The notes: generated by a model not told the origin, from the sequence alone. Shown: positions 1 to 5,490, counted from the first letter of the stretch. The stretch: DNA of 6,069 bases from Pseudomonadota bacterium (GCA_009778235.1 WRKE01000179.1:1-6069); one strand, 5' to 3'. Translations and numbers: made by a program.

Positions 1-7
1 CCCCTAC

Positions 8-107
8 AACTTTTTTCCCTCGGAGCAAAGCGACGAGAAACCCATCGGAGTGAAACGAAACCCATCGTGAAGAACGTTGGGGTTCGCTCCGCTCACCGCC
101 AACCTAC
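8..107 (+). repeat. Dispersed repeat, copy R1 (left end missing)
   Basis: This stretch is almost identical to 726-824: the only differences seen are T-run and G-run lengths and one A/G change (AAACCC here, AAGCCC there). It contains a tandem pair of related subunits, CGGAGCAAAGCG...AAACCCAT at 21-45 and CGGAGTGAAACG...CCCAT at 46-65, followed by a hairpin-prone right end (GTTGG...CCAAC) finishing in CCTAC at 103-107. The first about 24 bases of the full element, as seen in R2, are not present; instead the window begins with CCCCTACAAC, which may be the end of another copy. The toxin stop codon (108-110) lies directly against the repeat end. The family is not one I can name; it resembles small non-coding REP/MITE-like elements. 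Confidence 0.85.
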
Positions 108-368
108 TTATTCATCATAGTGGGTTCGGCATTGGGCGATTTCAATCCGATTTTCCACAATTCGGTACACCAGGCGGTTCGCCTCGTCAATCCTCCGGCT
201 CCAATATCCATGTTTGTCATGTTTGAGCGATTCCGGCTTGCCGATGCCCCTGTGCCCGTTCCGGTCGATATCGAGCAACAACTGGTTAATCCGGCGGAGC
301 GTCTTTTTGTCCTGAGCCTGCCAGTACAGATAATCTTCCCAAGCTCCGTCCGACCAGATTTTATCCAT
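108..368 (-). CDS. yoeB: YoeB/Txe-family toxin (ribosome-dependent mRNA endoribonuclease)
   Basis: An 86-residue protein that aligns without gaps, from memory, with E. coli YoeB (84 aa). Shared features are IWS at 4-6, WEDYLYWQ at 10-17, GKPE-LKH at 43-50, WSRRI at 56-60, RLVY at 65-68 and C-R-x-H-Y at 80-84. The residues equivalent to the YoeB catalytic set (Glu46, Arg65, His83, Tyr84) are all present, so the toxin should be active. YoeB-type toxins cleave mRNA in the ribosomal A site and inhibit translation until neutralised by their antitoxin. The ATG at 368 was chosen because it gives the family's normal N-terminus (MDKIWS) and overlaps the antitoxin stop by 8 nt (ATGGATAA), typical of translational coupling; an in-frame TTG at 380 would add four residues. 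Oddity: two acidic residues (Asp85-Glu86) follow the usual terminal Tyr, and the stop codon abuts repeat R1. Confidence 0.93.
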   Translation of the reverse strand: MDKIWSDGAWEDYLYWQAQDKKTLRRINQLLLDIDRNGHRGIGKPESLKHDKHGYWSRRIDEANRLVYRIVENRIEIAQCRTHYDE

Positions 369-630
369 TGTCGGTCTCAATCAGATCATGAGCCGTACCT
401 GCTCCAACTTCAAGCTGATCCATGGCCGCCTTGAGCCTGGCCTGATTCTTGATGCTGTAAAAAGGATCGTCACTGCCGGTAATGGCAAAGGGAATCCGCT
501 GTTCCCGCAGTACCGCCCGGGCGAACATATTGACGGCCACCGTGGCGTTCATGCCCGCGTCCGCGCAAAAAGTGTCAAAACGCTTTTTTATGTCCGCATC
601 CATACGGACACTCAGGGTTGTTTGGGACAT
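361..630 (-). CDS. RelB/DinJ-family antitoxin
   Basis: An 89-residue protein with the RelB/DinJ layout. An N-terminal ribbon-helix-helix DNA-binding region comes first (TTLSVRMDADIKKRF at about 4-18, then a helix through the ATVAVNMFARAVLREQ stretch). The family-typical IPF follows at about 46-48 (compare ALPF in DinJ). A polar C-terminal tail (SIKNQARLKAAMDQLE, about 59-74) is expected to wrap and neutralise the toxin. As a dimer it should repress its own promoter. The ATG at 630 is preceded by a perfect AGGAGG (642-637) six bases away, so the start is secure, although the frame stays open upstream to 987 through repeat DNA. It is the first gene of the operon, and its TAA (363-361) lies inside the toxin start overlap. 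RelB/DinJ antitoxins often pair with RelE or YafQ toxins; here the partner is YoeB-like. Confidence 0.92.
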   Translation of the reverse strand: MSQTTLSVRMDADIKKRFDTFCADAGMNATVAVNMFARAVLREQRIPFAITGSDDPFYSIKNQARLKAAMDQLEVGAGTAHDLIETDNG

Positions 631-636
631 TACACG

Positions 637-642
637 CCTCCT
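637..642 (-). promoter_or_regulatory. Strong ribosome binding site of the antitoxin gene
   Basis: AGGAGG on the minus strand, six bases before the antitoxin ATG. It fixes the start at 630 over the long upstream open frame. It is the best Shine-Dalgarno sequence noticed in the window, fitting the need for more antitoxin than toxin; the toxin has none of its own apart from translational coupling. Confidence 0.85.
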
Positions 643-645
643 GTC

Positions 646-658
646 ATGTTTTACACAT
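646..658 (-). promoter_or_regulatory. Possible antitoxin operator (short inverted repeat)
   Basis: ATGTTTTACACAT has ATGT...ACAT arms around a 5-nt centre. It lies between the proposed -10 box and the ribosome binding site, where an autoregulatory ribbon-helix-helix antitoxin could bind. This is inference from position and a 4-bp half-site only; such short inverted repeats arise easily by chance. Confidence 0.25.
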
Positions 659-687
659 ACAATGCAGTGCAAATCACGCTTTGTCAA
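659..687 (-). promoter_or_regulatory. Predicted sigma-70-type promoter of the toxin-antitoxin operon
   Basis: On the minus strand a perfect TTGACA (687-682) is followed after 17 bp by CATTGT (664-659), a weak -10 box. Transcription would start near 652, about 20 bp before the antitoxin start codon. The promoter lies wholly between the antitoxin gene and repeat R2 (which starts at 702), so the cassette between R1 and R2 is self-contained: promoter, antitoxin, toxin. Confidence 0.6.
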
Positions 688-701
688 GGCAATCGGAGCT
701 T

Positions 702-824
702 GTAGGATGGGTAGAGCGAAGCGAGACTTTTTCCCTCGGAGCAAAGCGACGAGAAACCCATCGGAGTGAAACGAAGCCCATCGTGAAGAACGTTGGGGGT
801 TCGCTCCGCTCACCGCCAACCTAC
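702..824 (+). repeat. Dispersed repeat, copy R2 (full length, with terminal inverted repeats)
   Basis: The most complete copy in the window, 123 bp, bounded by GTAGG (702-706) and CCTAC (820-824). The two ends form an imperfect terminal inverted repeat: the left arm at 702-724 and the reverse complement of 801-824 agree at about 19 of 24 aligned positions, including GTAGG, GAGCG and AGCGA. Inside are the two tandem subunits also seen in R1 (737-761 and 762-781). Positions 726-824 match R1 almost perfectly and in the same orientation, while the left half matches R3. It has no coding capacity of its own; open frames across it (for example GFLVALLRGKK on the minus strand) are products of the repeat. 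It resembles a MITE or REP-like non-autonomous element, but no target-site duplication is evident. Confidence 0.88.
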
Positions 825-846
825 GCCGGATACCAGCAACCCAATT

Positions 847-907
847 GTGGATGGGTCGAACGTAGCGAGATTTTTTTCCCTCGGAGCAAAGCGACGAGAA
901 ACCCATC
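847..907 (+). repeat. Dispersed repeat, copy R3 (left half only)
   Basis: Matches the left half of R2. The first 25 or so bases are diverged (GTGGATGGGTCGAACGTAGCGAG against GTAGGATGGGTAGAGCGAAGCGAG), but the block TTTTTCCCTCGGAGCAAAGCG through AAACCCATC is identical. The match stops after ACCCATC at 907, where R2 continues with its second subunit. It has the same orientation as R1 and R2 and starts 22 bp after R2 ends. This is either a truncated copy or a shorter member of the family. Confidence 0.8.
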
Positions 908-1017
908 ACTCCAAGCCATCTGTCCCGGATACCACCAGCCGCGGCCAGGCTCATGTTCCCACGCCTCATACCATTTCCTCTTGCCAATGCAGCGGGTTAC
1001 GATAGGAACATATTGAA
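908..1017. other. Intergenic stretch with no supportable gene
   Basis: No start with a convincing ribosome binding site and no recognised protein domain is seen on either strand. A minus-strand frame remains open here and reads as a tryptophan-rich peptide (WYEAWEHEP followed by GRGWWYPG), but it continues straight into repeat R3 and AT-rich DNA, so it is probably not a gene. A 10-bp direct repeat, CCGGATACCA, occurs at 826-835 and 925-934, on either side of R3. Together with R2, R3 and the AT-rich patch it makes up the gene-free region between the antitoxin promoter and the yibQ-like gene. Confidence 0.5.
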
Positions 1018-1055
1018 TTTTAATGAAAAAAATAAGAATATTTTTTGCATTAAAA
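1018..1055. repeat. 38-bp near-perfect AT-rich palindrome
   Basis: The left arm TTTTAATG-A-AAAAAATA (1018-1034) pairs with the right arm TATTTTTT-G-CATTAAAA (1039-1055) around a four-base AGAA centre. Sixteen of 17 pairs match, the exception being A1026/G1047, and only one pair (G1025-C1048) is not A-T. It lies 41 bp beyond the yibQ-like stop codon in the transcribed direction. It could be a factor-independent terminator of unusual composition, a DNA-level structure or a protein binding site; the lack of a GC stem argues against a standard terminator. Confidence 0.75.
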
Positions 1056-1059
1056 ATAG

Positions 1060-1090
1060 AAAATGATATAAGCGTTGGCATGATCATTTT
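1060..1090 (-). terminator. Weak inverted repeat just after the yibQ-like gene, possible terminator
   Basis: AAAATGAT (1060-1067) and ATCATTTT (1083-1090) form an 8-bp stem with a 15-nt loop. It starts six bases past the yibQ-like stop codon and is followed on the minus strand by CTATTTTT. On the plus strand it is followed by further T residues, so either direction is possible. The stem has only one G-C pair and the loop is long, so it would be weak alone; with the 38-bp palindrome next to it, this is the only candidate end for the four-gene minus-strand operon. Confidence 0.35.
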
Positions 1091-1095
1091 TTGTA

Positions 1096-2007
1096 TCAGT
1101 GGACCAGGCTGCTGACCCTGACCAGTTCCACCGGTTGCAAGGCCTCGTCGCCGCATTGGGCGAAGGCATCGAGCATGGCCTGGTGCGGGTGGCCGATGCC
1201 GATGGCCTGTCCCTGGCGCAGCGCCAGGGCGGCCAATTGGCGCAGTTGGCGGCAGATGGCCCCAACCTCGCGGTCGTTGTCGAGAAACAGATGTCGTCTG
1301 GCCGAGGGCAGGCGCAGTTGCTGCGCTACGGCCAGCCCTTGTGAGCCGGGCGTGGTGACGGAATCGACGAAATAGATGCCGCGCGCCTTGAGGGTTTCGA
1401 TCACGATCCGCATGTTCCGCGCGTTTTCGCTGAACAGTGAGCCCATGTGATTGTCGGCGCCAACCGCGAAAGGAATCGCCGCCAGCATCGAAAAAACTTT
1501 TTTCCTGATTTGTTCCGGGCTGTCCGTGGCCATCAAGGTTTGGGGCTCAAGCCGCCATGTTTTTCCCTTGGGCTCCATCGGCAGGTGCACCAGGATGCCG
1601 TCGCCACGAGCCTGGGCCTGAAGGGCCAGCTCCTTGGCATAGGGCGCATCCGGCAAAAAAGAAAAATTCAAGCGGGCTTGCATTTGCAGGAATTGCCGGC
1701 CAAGCCGCAGGCTGTAGCCCATGTCGTCGATAATGATGGCCACCATGGGGCGGGCTGGTTCCGGCCGGTCCGATCTGGCGGTAAGGGCGGCAAGGGTGGG
1801 TGCGGGTGCCGCGGTCGGGTCCGGAGCCGGTACCGCGACCGGCACGGGCGACGCGGCCGGGGCTAAAGCGGCAAGGGTGGCCGTGGGAAGGTCCGTTTGC
1901 GGGGCGGTGGCTGTCCGGCCTTGCTGCCAAAATCCCCAGAGGAGCAGAAAAAGGGCGACAACGAGCAGAAGCGGGGGGCGGCGCCAGGGCCTGAAAAAAG
2001 GATGCAC
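1096..2007 (-). CDS. yibQ: Divergent polysaccharide deacetylase family protein (YibQ-like, DUF610)
   Basis: A 303-residue protein with a basic N-terminus, one hydrophobic membrane segment (about 12-27) and a flexible Ala/Pro/Thr-rich linker (about 33-87). The deacetylase-fold domain runs from about 88 to the end. Conserved family motifs are visible: IIIDDMG at 91-97, HLPMEP at 141-146, GADNHMGS at 183-190, FVDSVTT at 213-219 and IGIGHPHQ at 269-276. The two Asp, His141, His187 and His273 are the likely metal or catalytic residues. The family is related to polysaccharide deacetylases and is expected to act on a glycan outside the cytoplasmic membrane; its true substrate is unknown to me. The first available start is a GTG at 2007, 12 nt after the upstream synthase stop, with no clear Shine-Dalgarno sequence, so translation may rely on coupling. 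Length is close to E. coli YibQ (about 319 aa). It is the last gene of the run. Confidence 0.88.
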   Translation of the reverse strand: MHPFFRPWRRPPLLLVVALFLLLWGFWQQGRTATAPQTDLPTATLAALAPAASPVPVAVPAPDPTAAPAPTLAALTARSDRPEPARPMVAIIIDDMGYSLRLGRQFLQMQARLNFSFLPDAPYAKELALQAQARGDGILVHLPMEPKGKTWRLEPQTLMATDSPEQIRKKVFSMLAAIPFAVGADNHMGSLFSENARNMRIVIETLKARGIYFVDSVTTPGSQGLAVAQQLRLPSARRHLFLDNDREVGAICRQLRQLAALALRQGQAIGIGHPHQAMLDAFAQCGDEALQPVELVRVSSLVH

Positions 2008-2019
2008 GGGCCGGAGTGG

Positions 2020-3036
2020 TTATGTATTGCGGCTGAGGATGTAGAGGGCCAGGTTCCGCAAGAGCTGGACGCTGGATTCCTCTTGTTCGGGACTGGTGAA
2101 GGGCGCCAGGGCGGCGAGCGCCCGGTCGACCAGATTTTTGGCCACGGCGGCGGCAATGGCAAAGCCGTCATAGCGTTCGATCAGGGCGACCACCCGCTGG
2201 TAGGAGGCCGGGGCGGTCCGGTCAGCGGTGAGCAGCTCTTCGATCAGGCGCCGGTCGGCGTCGCTGGCCCGCTCAAGGGTCTTCAGCAGGGGCAGGGTTA
2301 TCTTCCCTTCCACGAAATCATTGCCGGCCTTTTTGCCGGTGTTGCCCGGATCGCCCTGGAAATCCAGGAGATCGTCCACGACCTGAAAGGCGGCGCCGAT
2401 CAGGTCGCCATAGGTCGACAGGGCCTGGACGCGCCCCTCGTCCGCCCCCGCGAAAAGCGCGCCCAGCGCACAGGTGGAGGCGATGAGATTGCCGGTTTTT
2501 TGACGAATCACCTCAAAATACTGCTGCTCTCTGGTGTTGGGATCGCCGGCTAAGCGGAGCTGCACGAATTCGCCGTTGGCCATCGAAAGCGTTGCCGCGC
2601 AGAAGGTCGAAAGCCCCCGTGGACCGGCAAGCCGGCCGATCAGGTACATACTGCGGGCGTGCAGCCAATCCCCGGCCAGGATGGCGGCGGTCAGCCCGAA
2701 ACGGATAACCACCGTGGCCCGGCCCCGCCGCTGGTCAGCCCGGTCAATGACGTCGTCGTGCAGCAGGGTGGCCACATGGAGATATTCAAAGGCGGTGGCC
2801 AACAGGTAGAGGTCGTTATCATCCCGGCCGCAGCAGCGCGAGCTGAGGACGGTCAGCAGGGGGCGGATTCGCTTGCCGCCGGAGAACAGGGAGTAGTGGA
2901 CGACCTCGGCCAGCAGGGGATCACAGCCGGCCAGGGCGGCTTCCAGGTCAACGCGCATTGCGGCTTCAACCCGGCCGGCCACGGCGGCGGCCACGGCGCG
3001 CAGATCGAGGGAATGCTCGGGGGACGGCGATGTCAT
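2020..3036 (-). CDS. ispB: Polyprenyl (probably octaprenyl-type) diphosphate synthase
   Basis: A 338-residue trans-isoprenyl diphosphate synthase. Visible motifs, in order, are GGKRIRP at 53-59 (diphosphate binding), the first aspartate-rich motif DDVID at 94-98, the RRG that follows it, TGNLIAST at 181-188, and the second aspartate-rich motif DDLLD at 221-225 followed by GNTGKKAGND and KITLPLL. The enzyme adds isopentenyl diphosphate units to an allylic diphosphate using Mg2+, in the cytoplasm. The residue five places before the first Asp is a small Ala (ATLLHDD), as in long-chain synthases, which supports an octaprenyl-type product for a quinone side chain; exact chain length cannot be read from sequence. 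The ATG at 3036 begins 5 nt after the helicase stop, with only a weak ribosome binding site, so the genes are probably coupled. E. coli IspB is 323 aa. Confidence 0.93.
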   Translation of the reverse strand: MTSPSPEHSLDLRAVAAAVAGRVEAAMRVDLEAALAGCDPLLAEVVHYSLFSGGKRIRPLLTVLSSRCCGRDDNDLYLLATAFEYLHVATLLHDDVIDRADQRRGRATVVIRFGLTAAILAGDWLHARSMYLIGRLAGPRGLSTFCAATLSMANGEFVQLRLAGDPNTREQQYFEVIRQKTGNLIASTCALGALFAGADEGRVQALSTYGDLIGAAFQVVDDLLDFQGDPGNTGKKAGNDFVEGKITLPLLKTLERASDADRRLIEELLTADRTAPASYQRVVALIERYDGFAIAAAVAKNLVDRALAALAPFTSPEQEESSVQLLRNLALYILSRNT

Positions 3037-3041
3037 CTTGG

Positions 3042-5018
3042 TTATCCGTTACGTGTGGTCTGTTGTCCGAAAAAAGCGGCTACATCGTCTAAGTCCCGCG
3101 AGACGGGGCTGGGCGGGAGACTGCGGAGAAACTGCCGCCCGTATCCCTTGCCGAACAGCCGGGTATCGAGGATGGCGATGACGCCGCGATCGTCCGCGGT
3201 GCGCATCAGCCTGCCCACCCCCTGACGCAGGGTCAGGATGGCGCGCGGAACCTGATAGTCGTTGAAGGGATTGCCGCCTAAGGCCTTGATACGATTCATG
3301 CGGGCCATAATAACAGGGTCGCTCGGGACTTCAAACGGTAATTTGTCGATGATCACCAGGCTGAGCGCCTCGCCGGGCACATCGACCCCTTCCCAGAAGC
3401 TGGCCACGGCCAGGAGCACCGAATCGATTTCCCGGCAGAATCGCTCAAGCAGCACCCGGCGGGGCGCTGATCCCTGGATGAGCAGCGGATAGGTCAATTG
3501 CTCGCGGAGCACGGCATGGGCCTTGTCCATGGCGGCCAGCGAGGTGAAAAGCGCCAGGGTCCGCCCGCCCGCCAGCCCGATCAGGCTAGCCATGCAGTGG
3601 TGCAGGGCCTGCGGGTATCCCGGCGCGGTCGGCTCGGGAAAGGGCGCGGCTGGAACATAGAGCCTTGTTTTATTCTGGTAATCAAAGGGCGAGGCCAGGG
3701 AGAGGGTGGGGGTCTCGGCCGGCAGGCCTAAGCGCTCCAGGGCGTAGTGGAAGTTGCCGCCGGTGGTCAGGGTGGCTGAGGTGAAAACGCAGTGGCAAAC
3801 CTGGCTGTACAGGGCTTCGCCCAGTTCCGCGGCCACGTCCACCGGGGTGGCGTACAGGGCCAGGTTGCGGTCGGTCCGCTCAAACCAGTAGGTATGGCTG
3901 ATCTCCGATTCGGCCAGGTCGTCGAATTGCTCGCGGGTGATTGTATCAAGGCGGCCGGCCAACTCCCAGGCCCGGCTGGCGTATTGAGGCCAGGGACTCT
4001 CCTCGGCCGGGCCCAGGTCAAGGCGCTGGGCAAGTCCCTCCAGGGCGCCGCCCAGGTCGGCCCGCAGCGCCATCAGGTCCGGGTGGCTGGCGAGCAATTC
4101 CTGGAGCAAAAACCGGCCCTTTTGCTCGGGGAAGGCAGCGGCGAACCGTTCGATGCTCTCCTTGAGGCGCCCGGCAGCGGCGAGGATCTCCCCGCGTTCC
4201 GATTCCTTTCGGTCGGCGGCGGCCCGCTCCACATCGCCGCACAGATCGAGCACCTGAAAACGGGAAAAGGTGAAGCCGAAAAAGGTGGTGGCCACATTCT
4301 CGATGTGGTGGGCTTCGTCGAACAACACGGTTTGGTAGCGGGGCAGCACCTCGCCGTACCCGGTCCGGCGCACCGCGAGATCGGAAAAAAGCAGGTGATG
4401 ATTGACGATCAGCAGTTGGCTGGCCGCGGCATCGCGGCGCAGCCGGTTGAGAAAACAGCCCGTGGCCTCCGGACATTGGCTGCCCAGACAGAAGTGGGAC
4501 TGGCAGCAGATCTTCTGCCACAGGGGTGAACCAGACCCCAGCCAATGGAGTTCGGCGCGGTCGCCGTGCACGGTTTGGTTGATCCAGGCGTCAATGGCCC
4601 GCTCCTCGCCCCCGGTCTGCGTGTCGGCCTGGCCCGCGGCCTGCATCTGCCGCCAGCGGTACAGACACAAGTAATTTTGCCTCCCCTTGACGCCGAGGGC
4701 TTTGAGATCCGGGGCAATCCATTGCTTGATGAACGGGATTTCGCGCCCCAGGATCTGGTCCTGGAGATTGCGGGTGTTGGTGGACACCACCACTCGCTGG
4801 CCGCTGAGGCTGCTGAGCGCGGCGGGGATCAGGTAGGCCAGGGTTTTACCCAGGCCGGTTTCCGCCTCGATCATCAGGCAGGCGGCTGAACCCGCGCCAT
4901 CCGCGGGCGTTTCAAGCAAATCGGCCACCGCTCGGGCCATTTCCAATTGCCCGGGCCGGTATTGGTAGGGTGACAGGTGGCTGGCCAGCAGGCCGTCCGG
5001 GCCAAAGATCTTATCCAT
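3042..5018 (-). CDS. yoaA: ATP-dependent DNA helicase, YoaA/DinG (XPD-like, iron-sulfur) family
   Basis: A 658-residue superfamily 2 helicase with all main motifs: a Q-like RPGQLEMA at about 21-28, Walker A AETGLGKT at 52-59, motif Ia STNTRNLQDQ at about 79-88, DEAH at 234-237, FTSATL at 412-417, SFWEGVDVPG at 540-549 and motif VI QGVGRLMR at 599-606. Four cysteines, C118 (in GRQNYLC), C177, C182 and C188, match the 4Fe-4S ligands of DinG/YoaA, including the C-x4-C-x5-C spacing; C171 and C172 are additional. Such enzymes unwind DNA 5' to 3' and act in repair, including replication-fork and R-loop problems. Length and local wording (GSQCP, HTYWFER, SPFDY, IIDKLPFEVP) are closer to YoaA (about 636 aa) than to DinG (716 aa), but orthology is inferred from memory. 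The ATG at 5018 overlaps the HEAT gene stop by 8 nt, indicating translational coupling. Confidence 0.94.
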   Translation of the reverse strand: MDKIFGPDGLLASHLSPYQYRPGQLEMARAVADLLETPADGAGSAACLMIEAETGLGKTLAYLIPAALSSLSGQRVVVSTNTRNLQDQILGREIPFIKQWIAPDLKALGVKGRQNYLCLYRWRQMQAAGQADTQTGGEERAIDAWINQTVHGDRAELHWLGSGSPLWQKICCQSHFCLGSQCPEATGCFLNRLRRDAAASQLLIVNHHLLFSDLAVRRTGYGEVLPRYQTVLFDEAHHIENVATTFFGFTFSRFQVLDLCGDVERAAADRKESERGEILAAAGRLKESIERFAAAFPEQKGRFLLQELLASHPDLMALRADLGGALEGLAQRLDLGPAEESPWPQYASRAWELAGRLDTITREQFDDLAESEISHTYWFERTDRNLALYATPVDVAAELGEALYSQVCHCVFTSATLTTGGNFHYALERLGLPAETPTLSLASPFDYQNKTRLYVPAAPFPEPTAPGYPQALHHCMASLIGLAGGRTLALFTSLAAMDKAHAVLREQLTYPLLIQGSAPRRVLLERFCREIDSVLLAVASFWEGVDVPGEALSLVIIDKLPFEVPSDPVIMARMNRIKALGGNPFNDYQVPRAILTLRQGVGRLMRTADDRGVIAILDTRLFGKGYGRQFLRSLPPSPVSRDLDDVAAFFGQQTTRNG

Positions 5019-5445
5019 TCGCGCCGGCGTCCAGGATGTCGCGCACGATTTCGACCACCTGGGGCGATGGGTCGTGGAGCAGTTGTGCCACGGCGGCCAG
5101 GGCCTCGTCGGTGGCGATGGTGCCGAGCAGGCTTGCCGCCTCCCCGCGCACCCAGGCGACCGGGCTCCGCAACTGTTGCATCAGGCCGGGCACGGCCAGA
5201 GGCAGTGACTCGGGGCAGACCATGATCAGGTGTTCAAACAGCACGGCCACCCCGAGCCGGACCGCATAGCGGCCATCTTCGATCAACTGACCGGTCCAGG
5301 CAAGATAGCGCGGTTCCTGGCGCACCATGGCCACGATGTTGTCCACATGGCCCATGGCAAGGAAATCGGCAATAACCTCCCGCAGGGTCTGGTCGCTGAC
5401 TTCAGGGGCTGGCTGGGATGGGGTCGGGGAAGGGGGATCGATCAT
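5011..5445 (-). CDS. Small HEAT-repeat protein, function unknown
   Basis: With the ATG at 5445 the protein has 144 residues: a Pro-rich N-terminus (about 1-15), then helical repeats. A HEAT-like helix pair is visible at about 59-92 (RYAVRLGVAVLFEHL through LPLAVPGLMQQL). A clearer one lies at 93-123 (SPVAWVRGEAASLLGTIA through EALAAVAQLL), with a partial third at 124-141 (DPSPQVVEIVRDIL). There is no signal peptide, membrane segment or catalytic motif; HEAT repeats normally make protein-protein contacts. It is the first gene of the minus-strand run, and its stop (TAA 5013-5011) overlaps the helicase start by 8 nt, so a role as helicase partner is possible but is only inference from position. 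The start is uncertain: in-frame ATG at 5484 (157 aa, AAAGGA 11 nt upstream) and TTG at 5541 (176 aa) also exist; 5445 was chosen for its natural N-terminus and a GGA five bases upstream. Confidence 0.8.
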   Translation of the reverse strand: MIDPPSPTPSQPAPEVSDQTLREVIADFLAMGHVDNIVAMVRQEPRYLAWTGQLIEDGRYAVRLGVAVLFEHLIMVCPESLPLAVPGLMQQLRSPVAWVRGEAASLLGTIATDEALAAVAQLLHDPSPQVVEIVRDILDAGANG

Positions 5446-5490
5446 GGCAGTCCATTCCGGTTGGCAAAGGCGCTCCCTGTCCATACCATA

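Noticed and set aside
369..380. TTG at 380 as the toxin start
   Set aside because: The ATG at 368 gives the exact YoeB N-terminus and the typical coupled overlap with the antitoxin stop.
702..824. Insertion sequence
   Set aside because: Terminal inverted repeats are present, but the element is only 123 bp, encodes no transposase and shows no target-site duplication.
1..907. CRISPR array from the repeated blocks
   Set aside because: The repeats are about 60-120 bp, irregularly placed and separated by genes, with internal symmetry rather than regular 25-40 bp repeats and spacers.
361..987. A 208-residue version of the antitoxin extending upstream through repeat R2 and R3
   Set aside because: The added N-terminus is translated repeat DNA (GFLVALLRGKK appears as a product of the repeat), the real ATG at 630 has a perfect ribosome binding site, and the family length is about 90 residues.
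821..1156. Minus-strand frame with a tryptophan-rich segment between yibQ and R3
   Set aside because: It begins inside the yibQ-like gene, crosses the AT-rich palindrome and ends in repeat DNA; no recognised domain and no ribosome binding site was seen.
1897..2553. Long plus-strand open frame opposite yibQ and ispB
   Set aside because: It is antisense to two genes with clear family motifs; open antisense frames are expected in GC-rich coding DNA.
3792..4529. Plus-strand 245-residue open frame opposite the helicase
   Set aside because: It lies fully within the helicase gene and shows no recognisable domain.
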